Notes under the pieces: model-generated | What the model saw: only the letters and a program-made list of their open reading frames with translations | The model's database searches: none | What the model was told of the DNA's origin: nothing | Shown: positions 21,401 to 29,375 of the stretch, in pieces | How the letters are laid out: each line of letters starts with the position of its first letter | Numbering within the stretch: the stretch's first letter is position 1 | Assembly: GCF_013868135.1 (NCBI RefSeq) | Contig: NZ_JACEMU010000004.1 | Location: forward strand, 806,001-870,000 | DNA: 64,000 nt | Source: Paracoccus sp. S1E-3 | GTDB taxonomy: Bacteria > Pseudomonadota > Alphaproteobacteria > Rhodobacterales > Rhodobacteraceae | Direction: 5' to 3' | Made by a program: the position numbers and the translations under genes

Positions 21401-21515
21401 GCAACTCTGTCCATGCGCCATCCTGACGGCGCAGAAGCTGCACGCCGTCCGGCTGAAAGCCAAGCGCAAATTCCATGGCCGGGGCAATCGCCCCGCGTAT
21501 CGTCTGCTCGTTCAT
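18429..21515 (-). CDS. Large fusion-like protein: PilM/GspL-like head, TM segment, Ala/Pro-rich linker, PilP-like tail
   Basis: 1028 residues. Residues 1-150 resemble the cytoplasmic actin-like part of PilM/GspL/HofM proteins (ALGFQPDGVQLLRR, LVIPEDQILYTDLTLP, LDGLTPYRVEDLAFDF). Residues about 353-373 form one membrane segment (ALPMVGLLVLGLGIVAAI) after a basic Arg-rich stretch. A roughly 500-residue Ala/Pro/Thr/Ser-rich linker follows, then an Ala/Glu/Arg helical stretch (about 858-925). The last 70 residues (LIGTVGAGKASRGLVRLRNG, VRLGDKINGGQITQI) look like the PilP/GspC periplasmic domain. Similar proteins may be mislabelled as initiation factor 2 because of low complexity. No other pilus genes are adjacent. 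The ATG at 21515 follows AAGG. Confidence 0.7.
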   Translation of the reverse strand: MNEQTIRGAIAPAMEFALGFQPDGVQLLRRQDGAWTELRRAEFNGDLRGALGEFVQTLRAAHAPGLALVIPEDQILYTDLTLPRVSGGTDAALRNALDGLTPYRVEDLAFDFAPADALPGNDVRVAAVARQTLQEAEDFAVRHGFAPDRFVAAPLPGQFPHAPDFGATELAAEWARAAELAADLASAEELAAEPPAPEAADAGPAQAMAAANADAAMQPPSSSAAPVAAPTAPLISRITPHVGKDGAVAPGADPAPVLPRAPAPLAEGVASVNLGSIVLPDDAPAPKPAVAPVTAQATPPEAPAAEAPVARPAKVLPERARAFHERAHAARELRPPLTAPARSEPSAPGRRSGLSGALPMVGLLVLGLGIVAAISNRDPAPAPAPQAVQIEAPSQTQAATATPSVQAPATQTVPAQAVTAAPAQTASGPGTPVADMPDSAAPEMPHIAGLPALAPAAPAQSAAPVALPQATSPAAVRGNVTQAPEDARPAVPPQEAPQAATTAASDTLRQPPASAPTTSTAPTAAASDPAVQANPAPAASRTAVPASARPKSRPAGLARTSAPTAQPTRSTAPDARTTSSRSPAARPAARAQQDTAARSTPRVSPGAPDSSTLRSSARPKTAPSRSTPARASATPDTRPTVPRSPQPYERRAQPEPTGIRPPPKPAGSSNQGAALHLQPAPVRLTMFTQAGHAALLARLDQPWVAPRPEAAFPLIRTAQARPSKKPTRSDAVDDAVAAALAPDRPAARASTAAPAEAAPRRAASGTGLGSSGRPHRRPAGLGAGSASTSGLTAATNAAVEEAIASAVSASTAVPGRVALTALSSSARPLRRGNSASAPADSGGAPSGQEGTLAPMPEANGASKAAAEAAALAERRRLDEELQRQAEQRARNRAAADAQAAAQAKAAAEARARAQAEAEAAAAARQNQRYRPPEVDNEPEVASASSGHTNSTVAGSATNRGIDLNATQLIGTVGAGKASRGLVRLRNGKIVTVRLGDKINGGQITQIGNGGLQYVKAGRQYSLPILNGR

Positions 21516-21654
21516 ATGCTGTGCCTTGTCCGGCCGGCGTTGTTTTTTTCTGAATAACCTGAACGGCGGCGCATGGGAAGAACGCGCGCGTTTGTGAATG
21601 AACAAAACCCCCGAGCGGCGCGTTGCCGCCGGACAGTTAACACGGAGTTGCAGA

Positions 21655-22515
21655 ATGTCAGATCGTCGAATTCGCCGCGTGCGCGCAATGTTGGCCGGAA
21701 CGGTTGTCGCTGCCCTTCTGGCCAGCCCTGCCCTCGCCGCACCGGGCGGACACGGCGACAAGGGTATGGAGATGGGCATGGGCGGTTGCGGGCATCCGGG
21801 CGTTCTTAAGGTTGCGGGTCACGGCGAATCGCGCGTGGCCCCCGATCAGGTGATGATCTCGCTTGGGGTCACCACGCAGGCGCCCACGGCGGCGCAGGCG
21901 ATGACCGACAATTCAACCCGGCAGCAGGCAGTGCTCGAGGTGTTGAAGAGCGCGGGCGTCGAAGGGGGGGATGTGCAGACCTCGGGGCTGACGCTGAACC
22001 CGATGATGAACTATCCCGAAAACGCACCCGCCACCGTGAGTGGCTACATGGCACAGAACATGCTGACCGTGCGCGTCACCGACATCGCCCGCGTGGGCGA
22101 GGTGCTGGACAGCATCGTCACCGCCGGCGCGAACGAGATGCAGGGCATCCGCTTCATTCGCGAGGATTCGCAGGCCACCGAGGATGAGGCGCTTGGCAAG
22201 GCGGTCGCCGACGCCACCCACCGCGCCGAGGTCATGGCCAAGGCCGCCGGGCTGGAACTGGGACCGATCATCCGCATGGGCGAGCCAGAACAACGCATCC
22301 CCGGCCCCGAGCCGGTGATGATGCGCGCCATGACCGCCGATGCCGCAGCACAAAGCGTCCCCGTCGAGGGTGGCGAAGTGGCCTTCACTGCCGATGTCGA
22401 GGTGACCTATGCTTTGATAGGCGGCGAAGCCTGCCCCATGCCGATGCCGAGCCGGACGGATGCCCCAGCCCCGGGCGCACCCGCCCCCGACGGCGAGACG
22501 GCCCCGGCGAACTGA
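21655..22515 (+). CDS. Exported SIMPL domain protein (DUF541)
   Basis: 286 residues. A signal peptide (RRIRRVRAMLAGTVVAALLASPALAAP) precedes a SIMPL domain with VAGHGESRVAPDQVMISLGV, TSGLTLNPMMNY, YMAQNMLTVRV and KAVADATHRAEVMAKAAGLELG. The domain forms channels or oligomers in some relatives, but its role in this group is unproven. The ATG at 21655 has GGAG at 8 bases; an upstream in-frame ATG at 21598 would mask the signal peptide. It is divergent from the pilus-like gene and ends at a strong terminator. Confidence 0.86.
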   Translation: MSDRRIRRVRAMLAGTVVAALLASPALAAPGGHGDKGMEMGMGGCGHPGVLKVAGHGESRVAPDQVMISLGVTTQAPTAAQAMTDNSTRQQAVLEVLKSAGVEGGDVQTSGLTLNPMMNYPENAPATVSGYMAQNMLTVRVTDIARVGEVLDSIVTAGANEMQGIRFIREDSQATEDEALGKAVADATHRAEVMAKAAGLELGPIIRMGEPEQRIPGPEPVMMRAMTADAAAQSVPVEGGEVAFTADVEVTYALIGGEACPMPMPSRTDAPAPGAPAPDGETAPAN

Positions 22516-22584
22516 GACTTCTCCGCCGCCGCCTGTCGGGCGCGCGGCGGAATTGCGATGCGCGCCCCGGGGCGTGCAAGGGAA

Positions 22585-22619
22585 GACCCGGCCGGTGCAT
22601 CCTCCCGGCCGGGTCTTTT
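22585..22619 (+). terminator. Intrinsic terminator between convergent SIMPL and metY genes
   Basis: Perfect 11-bp stem GACCCGGCCGG / CCGGCCGGGTC with a 9-base loop, followed by TTTT. The reverse side lacks a comparable T run, so it mainly serves the SIMPL gene. Confidence 0.88.
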
Positions 22620-22630
22620 CGGTTCATGCC

Positions 22631-23917
22631 TCAGTCCGAGGCAGCCGCCAGCGCCTGATCCAGATCGGCGATCAGATCGTCGGCATCCTCGATCCCGATG
22701 GACAGGCGCACCACGTCGGGGCCTGCACCCGCCGCGATCTTCTGGGCATCGGTCAACTGGCTGTGGGTAGTCGAGGCCGAATGGATCGCCAGCGATCGCG
22801 CATCGCCCAGATTGGCGACATGGCTGAACAGCTTCAGATTGTCGACCAGTTTCACCGCCGCGTCATAGCCGCCCGTCAGTGAAAAGGTGAACAGCGCCCC
22901 AGCCCCCTTCGGATAGACACGGGCCGCCACCTCCGCGCGTGGCGAGGACGCCAGCCCGCCATAGCTGACCGAACTCACGCGGGGATCCGTCTCCAGCCAT
23001 TCCGCGATCTTCTGCGCGTTGGCGACATGCTTCGGCATCCGCAGGCCGAGGGTCTCGATCCCCAGCAGCGTGTAATGCGCGCCCTGCGGGTTCATGGTCA
23101 TGCCCAGATCGCGCAGCCCGATGGCGATGCCGTGAAAGGTGAAGGCCATGGGGCCAAGCGCCTCTTGGAATTTCAGCCCGTGATAGGCGGGCTCGGGCTC
23201 CGACAGGGATGGGAACCTGCCGCTGGCCGACCAGTCGAACCTGCCGCTGTCCACGACCGCGCCGCCAGTCACGGTGCCGTTGCCGGTCATGTATTTGGTC
23301 AGGCTGTGGACGACCAGCGTCGCCCCCATCTCGATCGGGCGGCACAGATAGGGGGTGGCCAGCGTGTTGTCGACGATCAGCGGAAGACCCGCTGCATCGG
23401 CGATGGCCGCAATGGCCGGAATATCGGTCAGATAGCCGCCGGGATTCGAGATCGACTCGCAGAAGATCGCCTGCGTATTGTCGTCGATGGCGCCCCGCAC
23501 GGCCTCCAGATCATCCAGATCGACGAATTTGGCCGACCAGCCGAAGCGCTTGATGGTCTGGCTGAACTGGGTGACCGTGCCGCCGTAAAGCCGCGTGGAG
23601 ACCACGATATTCTTTCCCGGCGCCATCAGCGGGAACAGCGCCATGATCTGCGCCGCATGACCGGATGAGCAGCATACCGCCCCCGCACCGCCTTCCAGAT
23701 CCGCGACGCGCGCCTGCAGGGCGCTGATGGTCGGATTGGTCAGGCGCGAATAGATATAGCCGACCTCCTGCAAGCCAAACAGCCGGGCCGCCTGATCGGC
23801 GTCGCGAAAGACATAGGCGGTGGTCTGGTAGATCGGCACCTGCCGCGCCCCGGTCGCAGGATCGGGCGCGCTGCCGGCGTGAACGGCGCGGGTGTCAAAG
23901 CCTAAGGTCTCGGTCAT
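22631..23917 (-). CDS. metY: O-acetylhomoserine sulfhydrylase
   Basis: 428 residues, a PLP enzyme that makes homocysteine from O-acetylhomoserine and sulfide. The N-terminal segment GFDTRAVHAGSAPDPATGAR, QTTAYVFRDADQAA, YIYSRLTNPT, CCSSGHAAQI and the PLP lysine region VVHSLTKYMTGNGTVTGG are characteristic. At about 428 residues it is longer than cystathionine gamma-synthase and matches the OAH sulfhydrylase group. The ATG at 23917 follows AGGGGAA. The short upstream gap was checked for SAM riboswitch signatures and none was found. Confidence 0.95.
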   Translation of the reverse strand: MTETLGFDTRAVHAGSAPDPATGARQVPIYQTTAYVFRDADQAARLFGLQEVGYIYSRLTNPTISALQARVADLEGGAGAVCCSSGHAAQIMALFPLMAPGKNIVVSTRLYGGTVTQFSQTIKRFGWSAKFVDLDDLEAVRGAIDDNTQAIFCESISNPGGYLTDIPAIAAIADAAGLPLIVDNTLATPYLCRPIEMGATLVVHSLTKYMTGNGTVTGGAVVDSGRFDWSASGRFPSLSEPEPAYHGLKFQEALGPMAFTFHGIAIGLRDLGMTMNPQGAHYTLLGIETLGLRMPKHVANAQKIAEWLETDPRVSSVSYGGLASSPRAEVAARVYPKGAGALFTFSLTGGYDAAVKLVDNLKLFSHVANLGDARSLAIHSASTTHSQLTDAQKIAAGAGPDVVRLSIGIEDADDLIADLDQALAAASD

Positions 23918-24014
23918 GGTGGTTCCCCTGTGATGCGGGCCGAGCTTAGCGCGCCACGCCCCCCGCGCAACGGCGAACTGGCAGGCGCGGACAGGGACTG
24001 CTAACCTGCCGCGG

Positions 24015-24563
24015 ATGGCCAGCCCCAGCCCCCTTTCCATTGCCGCCGTTCTGCTGGCGGCGGGCCGCTCCACCCGGTTCGGGTCGGACAAGCTGCGCGC
24101 CGATTGCGGCGGCCAGCCGGTGCTGACCCGTGCGGCACGCGCCCTGCGCGACGCCGCCCCCGGCCCTTGCCTCGCGGTGCTGCGCGATGCCGCCCAAGCC
24201 GATCTGCTACCCAACGGCTACCAGATTGCCCTGTGTCAAGATCAGCAAAGTGACAGCCTGCGCATGGCCGTAAGATGGGCCGCAAGCGCCCCCGGTCTGC
24301 TGATCGCACTTGCGGATATGCCCTTCGTCACCCCCGACCTGCACCGCGCCGTCATGGCCGCAATGACGACGCTGCCCGCCTGTGCGCGCGCGGCTTCTCC
24401 GCTGCCCCCTGCCGTCTTCCCGGCGGCGTGGTTTCCCCGGCTGCAGCGGCTGACCGGCGACCGGGGCGCAGGCGCGCTGCTGCGGGACCTGCCGGCCCGG
24501 CAATATGTCACCGCGCCCGCGCATCAGCTGCGCGATATCGACCGCCCCTCGGACCTGCCCTGA
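24015..24563 (+). CDS. MocA-like nucleotidyltransferase
   Basis: 182 residues of the MobA-like NTP transferase fold. The nucleotide-binding loop is LLAAGRSTRFGSDK (13-26), the strand LLIALADMPFVTPD carries the metal-binding Asp, and GDRGAGALLRDLP sits near the C-terminus. This is the pattern of MocA/molybdenum cofactor cytidylyltransferase-like proteins; no molybdoenzyme genes are nearby, so the acceptor is left open. There is no clear ribosome site, and the gene is divergent from metY with 97 bases between the start codons. Confidence 0.82.
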   Translation: MASPSPLSIAAVLLAAGRSTRFGSDKLRADCGGQPVLTRAARALRDAAPGPCLAVLRDAAQADLLPNGYQIALCQDQQSDSLRMAVRWAASAPGLLIALADMPFVTPDLHRAVMAAMTTLPACARAASPLPPAVFPAAWFPRLQRLTGDRGAGALLRDLPARQYVTAPAHQLRDIDRPSDLP

Positions 24564-24656
24564 CAGGATTGCCACAGCCCGGGCCGCCCTGCTTTCGCGC
24601 GCTTTCCAATGCCTTGCGGCAAGGATAAGACGGCCCTGCCTGACAGGAGTCCCGCC

Positions 24657-25760
24657 ATGACCGACACCCTCCGCATCCAGCCGCAACCCGGCATCATGGA
24701 CATCGCCCGCTATGTGGGCGGTGCGGCGCAGATCGCCGGGCATGAGCACGTGGTCAAACTGTCCTCGAACGAAAATCCCTACGGGCCTTCCGAAAAGGCG
24801 CGCGAGGCCGCTGCCCGCACCGCCCCTCAGATGCACCGCTATCCCAATACCGATCACGCCAGTCTGCGCGCCGCCATTGCCGAGGTCCACGGCCTCGATC
24901 CCGACCGGATCATCTGCGGCGTGGGCTCGGATGAAGTGCTGCAATTCGCCGCCCAGTGCTTCGCCGGGCCGGGGGACGAGGTCATCATGACCGAACACGG
25001 CTTTTCGATGTATCCGATCCTCGCCCGCGCGGCGGGTGCTTTACCGGTGATCGTCGCCGAAATCGAACGGCGCGTCGATGTCGACGCCATCCTGAACGCG
25101 GTCACCGACAGGACCCGGATCGTGTTTCTGACCAATCCGGGCAACCCGACCGGCACCTTGCTGACCGAAGCCGAGGTGCGGCGTCTGGCTGAAGGCCTGC
25201 CGGGCAATGTCCTGCTGGTCCATGACGGCGCCTATACCGAATTCGCGGGCGATGATTTCCGGCTGGACTTCGCGCTTGCCGACGAATTCCCGAATGTGCT
25301 GTCCACCCGGACCTTCTCCAAGATCTACGGGCTGGGCGGATTGCGGATCGGCTGGGGCTATGCGCAGCGCGACCTGATCGATGTGATGAACCGCGTCCGC
25401 CAGCCGTTCAACCTGTCCGTGGTCCAGCTGGCGGCAGCCGAGGCCGCGATGCGCGACCGCGACCACTTCACCCGCTGCCAGACCGAAAACGCCAAATGGC
25501 GGCACTGGCTGCGCAAGGCGCTGCTGGATCTGGGCGTGGAATGTGACGAGAGCCATACCAACTTCCTCCTCGCCCGTTTCCGGGACGAGGCAACCGCCAA
25601 CGCCTGCGACGAGGCGCTGAAGGCCGACGGGCTGATCGTGCGCAAGGTGGCGGGCTACGGCCTGCCCAACTGCCTGCGCATCACCATCGGGGACGAGCCG
25701 TCCTGCCGCCGCGTCGCCGATGTCATTGGCCGTTTCATGACCGAGAGGGCTCAAGCATGA
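24657..25760 (+). CDS. hisC: Histidinol-phosphate aminotransferase
   Basis: 367 residues. PLP-dependent transamination of imidazole acetol phosphate in histidine synthesis; many family members also act on aromatic keto acids. Motifs are [14 protein letters not shown] near residue 37, [26 protein letters not shown] and the PLP lysine K222 in [16 protein letters not shown]. Start at 24657 with GACAGGAG upstream. It overlaps the prephenate dehydrogenase gene by ATGA, so an additional or main role in tyrosine and phenylalanine transamination is plausible. Confidence 0.94.
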   Translation: MTDTLRIQPQPGIMDIARYVGGAAQIAGHEHVVKLSSNENPYGPSEKAREAAARTAPQMHRYPNTDHASLRAAIAEVHGLDPDRIICGVGSDEVLQFAAQCFAGPGDEVIMTEHGFSMYPILARAAGALPVIVAEIERRVDVDAILNAVTDRTRIVFLTNPGNPTGTLLTEAEVRRLAEGLPGNVLLVHDGAYTEFAGDDFRLDFALADEFPNVLSTRTFSKIYGLGGLRIGWGYAQRDLIDVMNRVRQPFNLSVVQLAAAEAAMRDRDHFTRCQTENAKWRHWLRKALLDLGVECDESHTNFLLARFRDEATANACDEALKADGLIVRKVAGYGLPNCLRITIGDEPSCRRVADVIGRFMTERAQA

Positions 25761-26677
25761 GCGTGATCTACAACAAGGTCGCCCTGATCGGGCTGGGCCT
25801 GATCGCCGGCTCCATCGCGCTTGCCGCGCGCGAGGCCGGCGTCGCCGGCAAGATTTCGGGCACCTCGCGCAGCGCCAAGACCCGCGCCGCCGCCCGCGAT
25901 CTGAAGCTGGTCGATGAGGTCGTCGACAATGCGGCCGCCGCCGTGCGCAATGCCGATCTGGTGGTCCTCTGCGTGCCGGTGGGGGCGATGGGCAAGGTGA
26001 TGGCGGAAATCAAGCCGCATCTGAAACCGGGCGCGGTGGTCACCGATGTGGGATCGGTCAAGCAGGAGGTGATCGCCCAGGTCACCCCGCATCTGCCCGA
26101 GAACGTGACCTTCATCCCCGGCCACCCGCTGGCCGGCACCGAACATTCCGGCCCCTATTCCGGCTTTGCCGAACTGTTCCAGAACCGCTGGTGGCTGCTG
26201 ACGCCCCTGCCCGACACCGACCCCGAACAGCTCTCGCGCCTGCGCCGCTTCATCCGCGCGCTCGGCGCCAATGTCGAGGATATGGACCCCGCCCATCACG
26301 ATCTGGTGCTGGCGGTGACCAGTCACACCCCGCACCTGATCGCCTATACGATGGTGGGCGTCGCCGATCACCTGAAACGGGTGACGGAATCCGAGGTCAT
26401 CAAGTATTCCGCCGCCGGTTTTCGCGACTTCACCCGGATCGCCGCCTCGGACCCGACCATGTGGCGCGATGTGTTCCTGACCAACAAGGATGCTGTGCTG
26501 GATATCCTCGGGCGCTTCACCGAGGAACTGTTCATGTTGCAACGTGCCATCCGCATGGGCGACGGCGAGCAGCTGCACGATTATTTCACCCGCACCCGCG
26601 CCATCCGCCGCGGCATCATCGAGGCCGGGCAGGATACCTCGGCCCCCGACTTCGGGCGCGGCGCGAAGAAGGACTGA
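25757..26677 (+). CDS. tyrC: Prephenate/arogenate dehydrogenase
   Basis: 306 residues. NAD(P)-dependent oxidative decarboxylation in tyrosine synthesis. The Rossmann loop is GLGLIAGS (12-19), then [25 protein letters not shown], the conserved [15 protein letters not shown] and the helical dimer segment with [12 protein letters not shown]. It overlaps hisC by 4 bases and is clearly co-translated with it. The cyclohexadienyl specificity cannot be settled from sequence. A palindromic repeat cluster follows directly. Confidence 0.93.
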   Translation: MSVIYNKVALIGLGLIAGSIALAAREAGVAGKISGTSRSAKTRAAARDLKLVDEVVDNAAAAVRNADLVVLCVPVGAMGKVMAEIKPHLKPGAVVTDVGSVKQEVIAQVTPHLPENVTFIPGHPLAGTEHSGPYSGFAELFQNRWWLLTPLPDTDPEQLSRLRRFIRALGANVEDMDPAHHDLVLAVTSHTPHLIAYTMVGVADHLKRVTESEVIKYSAAGFRDFTRIAASDPTMWRDVFLTNKDAVLDILGRFTEELFMLQRAIRMGDGEQLHDYFTRTRAIRRGIIEAGQDTSAPDFGRGAKKD

Positions 26678-26680
26678 CGG

Positions 26681-26770
26681 CCGGGGCTCTGCCCCGGACC
26701 CCGGGATATTGGGACCAAAGCGAAAGCGGCTTTCATTCTGGTCCAAATATCCATCGGGCCGCGCGGCCCG
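26681..26770. repeat. Head-to-head pair of palindromic repeat elements
   Basis: Lies in the 103 bases between the convergent tyrC and kinase stops. Left unit: hairpin CCGGGGC-TCT-GCCCCGG (26681-26697), then CCGGGATATTGGGACCAAAG. Right unit, read on the minus strand: CGGGCCGCGCGGCCCG (26755-26770), then GGATATTTGGACCAGAATG. The two units pair as a 13-bp stem with one mismatch (26704-26716 with 26740-26752) around a GAAAG/CTTTC inner stem. A third unit of the same design is at 60309-60369. It may serve as a bidirectional terminator. Confidence 0.75.
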
Positions 26771-26780
26771 AGAGGTGATC

Positions 26781-27776
26781 TCAGATGAGGCCCGCCGCCT
26801 CGAAATCGGCCAACAGGCTGCGCTCGGGCCGGGCGCCGACATGGCTGATGACCTCGGAGGCGGCCATGACCGCCATGCGGCCGGCTGTTTCCAGATCAAC
26901 CCCCGATGCGAGGCCGAAGATCAGGCCGGCGGCAAACTGATCCCCTGCGCCCGTCGCATCGACCGGGGTGATCCGGTGCACCGGCACCTCGATGCGTTGA
27001 TTGCCCCGGATCAGGATCGCCGGATCGCCCGATCGCGTGCAGATCACCGTGCCGCAATCGGCGGTGGCCTGCTGCAGCGCCTCGTCGAGGTTGGTCTGAT
27101 ACAGCGATTCCCATTCATGGGCATTGCCGATGACGTAATCCATCGTTTCGGAGACCAGCCTGCGGAAATCACCGCGGTGACGGTCGACGCAGAACGGGTC
27201 GGACAGCGCAATGCCCGCTTGCCCGCCCGCGCGGTGGCAGGCATTGGCCGCCGCCAGGAACGCCGCCTTCCCCGCCGGCTTGTCGAACAGGTAGCCTTCG
27301 AGGAACAGCCATCTATTGCCCGCGAACACATCTTCGGCAACATCATCGGGGCCGAGATTGGCCGAAATGCCCAGATAGGTGTTCATCGAGCGTTCGCCGT
27401 CCGGGGTCACAAAGATGATCGAGCGCGAGGTCGGCAAATTGCCCCCCGAGACGGGTGGGTTGATGAAACGGGTGCCCTCGGCCTCGGTGTCATGGGCGTA
27501 AGCCTGACCCAGCTCATCATCGGCGACGCGGCCGATGAAGGCAGTTTTCAGCCCCATCCGGCCGATGCCCGCCAGCGTATTGGCCACCGATCCGCCCGGC
27601 ACCAGCCGCGCCTTGCCGCGCCGCGCCTGCTGGGCCAAAAGAAACTCCGACCGCTCGCGTTCGACCAGCTGCATGATCCCCTTCTCGACGCCCATGTCGA
27701 TCAGGTCCTGATCCCCGGTCGATTGAATGATGTCGATAATGGCATTGCCGATGCCGATGACATGGAATCCGGTCAT
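26781..27776 (-). CDS. Adenosine kinase (PfkB family)
   Basis: 331 residues of the PfkB/ribokinase family. N-terminal VIGIGNAIIDII, the GGSVANTLAGIGRMG loop, DDELGQAYAHD, EGYLFD, and the catalytic anion-hole motif DATGAGDQF at about 273-281 with the catalytic Asp near 279. The 330-residue length and LEGYLFD are typical of alphaproteobacterial adenosine kinase, but sugar substrates are hard to exclude. It overlaps nth by 4 bases. Confidence 0.88.
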   Translation of the reverse strand: MTGFHVIGIGNAIIDIIQSTGDQDLIDMGVEKGIMQLVERERSEFLLAQQARRGKARLVPGGSVANTLAGIGRMGLKTAFIGRVADDELGQAYAHDTEAEGTRFINPPVSGGNLPTSRSIIFVTPDGERSMNTYLGISANLGPDDVAEDVFAGNRWLFLEGYLFDKPAGKAAFLAAANACHRAGGQAGIALSDPFCVDRHRGDFRRLVSETMDYVIGNAHEWESLYQTNLDEALQQATADCGTVICTRSGDPAILIRGNQRIEVPVHRITPVDATGAGDQFAAGLIFGLASGVDLETAGRMAVMAASEVISHVGARPERSLLADFEAAGLI

Positions 27777-28426
27777 TCGGTCTTCTCCTCGAATGGGCAG
27801 AGTTCGTTGATGGGGCAGATGGAGCAGCGCGGCCGCCGCGCCTGGCAGACATAGCGTCCGTGCAGGATCAGCCAGTGATGCGCGTTCTGCTGAAAGGGGG
27901 CGGGGACATTGTCCTCGATGGCACGCTCGACCTCGGCGACATCGCGTCCGGGGGCGATGCGGGTGCGGTTGCCGACGCGGAAGATATGGGTGTCGACGGC
28001 CTGCGCGGGGACGTGGAAGACGCTGTTCAGGACCACATTGGCGGTCTTGCGCCCCACCCCCGGCAGCGACATCAGCGCCGCCCGGCTGGACGGGACCTCG
28101 CCCTCGTATTCCTCCACCAGCCGCCGCGACAGCTTCATCACGTTCTTCGCCTTCTGACGGAACAGGCCGATGGATTTGATGTGGTCCAGCAGGGCGTCCT
28201 CGCCCAGATCCAGCATCTGCTGCGGGGTCTTCACGATGGCGAACAGGTCCTTGGTCGCCCGGTTCACGCCCGCATCGGTCGCCTGCGCCGACAGCGCCAC
28301 CGCGACCAGCAGCTGAAAGGCGTTCTCGTGGTGCAATTCGGTGACCGGCGCCGGGTCGGCATCGCGCAGCCGCGAGAAGATCGCGACCTGCTGGGCATAG
28401 GGCAAGGGGATGGGCAAACGGGCCAT
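27773..28426 (-). CDS. nth: Endonuclease III
   Basis: 217 residues. DNA glycosylase/AP lyase of base excision repair for oxidised pyrimidines. The helix-hairpin-helix LPGVGRKTANVVL contains the catalytic Lys, VDTHIFRVGNR carries the catalytic Asp, and the C-terminal iron-sulfur ligands follow C-x6-C-x2-C-x5-C in CQARRPRCSICPINELC. First gene of a two-gene unit with the adenosine kinase. The start codon follows a purine-rich stretch without a strong ribosome site. Confidence 0.96.
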   Translation of the reverse strand: MARLPIPLPYAQQVAIFSRLRDADPAPVTELHHENAFQLLVAVALSAQATDAGVNRATKDLFAIVKTPQQMLDLGEDALLDHIKSIGLFRQKAKNVMKLSRRLVEEYEGEVPSSRAALMSLPGVGRKTANVVLNSVFHVPAQAVDTHIFRVGNRTRIAPGRDVAEVERAIEDNVPAPFQQNAHHWLILHGRYVCQARRPRCSICPINELCPFEEKTE

Positions 28427-28643
28427 GGCCGCCTCTTGCCCGCAGGGGGAAGGCAGATCAAGCGCAGATCGCGATTTCGCGCGCCCGGCACTGGCTGTTT
28501 TTCAGGAAGTTGTGACCGATAATCAGCGCTCTGACCGCTTGTCGCCTAGGCAATGGAGGGAACCTGTGCGAGGGTGCGTGCGTTTGCGGAACAAGCCAGA
28601 CCCCGGCCGGGGCCGAGCGATCAACCGACTGAAAGGCAAGTAG

Positions 28644-29309
28644 ATGAATATGCGTGTTTCCCTTCTTCTGGGCGCCGCCGGCGTGATGGCGCTTGGCGCA
28701 TGCGCCACCAACCCCGACGGCACGATGGGCACGACCCTCAGCAAGACCCAGCAGGGCGCGCTGATCGGCGCCGTGGCCGGGGGCGCGTTGGCCGCAGGCC
28801 GGGATAAAGACAAGAACAACCAGGGCAAGGACTTCCTGAAGGGCGCCGTGCTGGGCGCCGCCGCCGGCGCCGTCGCGGGCAACGTCCTCGAGGCGCAGGA
28901 AAAGCAGCTGCGTCAGGTGATGACCTCGCCGGGCGTGCAGATCATCAACCGGGGCGACTACCTGCAGGTCATCATGCCCTCGGGTCTGCTGTTCGCCTCG
29001 GACAGCGCCGCCGTGTCCGGCCAGGCGCAGAACGACCTGTATGGTCTGGCGCAGAGCCTGAACCAGTATCCGAACAGCCGCGTGGAAATCTACGGTCACA
29101 CCGATTCCACCGCCTCGGACGCGCATAACCTGGATCTGTCGCAGCGCCGGGCGCAGTCGGTCGGCGGCATCCTGACCGCCTCGGGCGTGTCGCCGCAGCG
29201 CTTGGTCATGGTCGGCCGTGGCGAAAGCCAGCCGGTCGCCAGCAACGACACCCAGCAGGGCCGCAGCCAGAACCGCCGCGTGGAAATCCTGATCCGCCCG
29301 ACCAGGTGA
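28644..29309 (+). CDS. OmpA-family outer-membrane lipoprotein (YiaD-like)
   Basis: 221 residues. Lipobox ALGAC with lipidated C20, two glycine-zipper stretches (GALIGAVAGGALAAG and GAVLGAAAGAVAGN) and a C-terminal OmpA/MotB peptidoglycan-binding domain (VEIYGHTDSTASDAHNLDLS, RRAQSVGGIL, GRGESQPVASNDT, SQNRRVEI). It probably tethers the outer membrane to peptidoglycan. Ribosome site GAAAGGCAAGTAG. The 217-base upstream gap shows no clear promoter. A strong symmetrical terminator follows. Confidence 0.92.
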   Translation: MNMRVSLLLGAAGVMALGACATNPDGTMGTTLSKTQQGALIGAVAGGALAAGRDKDKNNQGKDFLKGAVLGAAAGAVAGNVLEAQEKQLRQVMTSPGVQIINRGDYLQVIMPSGLLFASDSAAVSGQAQNDLYGLAQSLNQYPNSRVEIYGHTDSTASDAHNLDLSQRRAQSVGGILTASGVSPQRLVMVGRGESQPVASNDTQQGRSQNRRVEILIRPTR

Positions 29310-29327
29310 TCGGTCAGGCATGAATGC

Positions 29328-29356
29328 GAAAGGCCGGGCATGTCGCCCGGCCTTTC
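29328..29356. terminator. Bidirectional intrinsic terminator
   Basis: Perfect 12-bp stem GAAAGGCCGGGC / GCCCGGCCTTTC around ATGTC, between the convergent OmpA-like and quinone reductase genes. Confidence 0.85.
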
Positions 29357-29375
29357 TGCTTTCCTGCCAAGGCTC

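Noticed and set aside
23918-24014. Possible SAM-type riboswitch upstream of metY
   Set aside because: The gap is short and GC-rich and lacks recognisable SAM-II, SAM-V or SAH riboswitch core sequences; a GCTAAG-like string alone is not enough.
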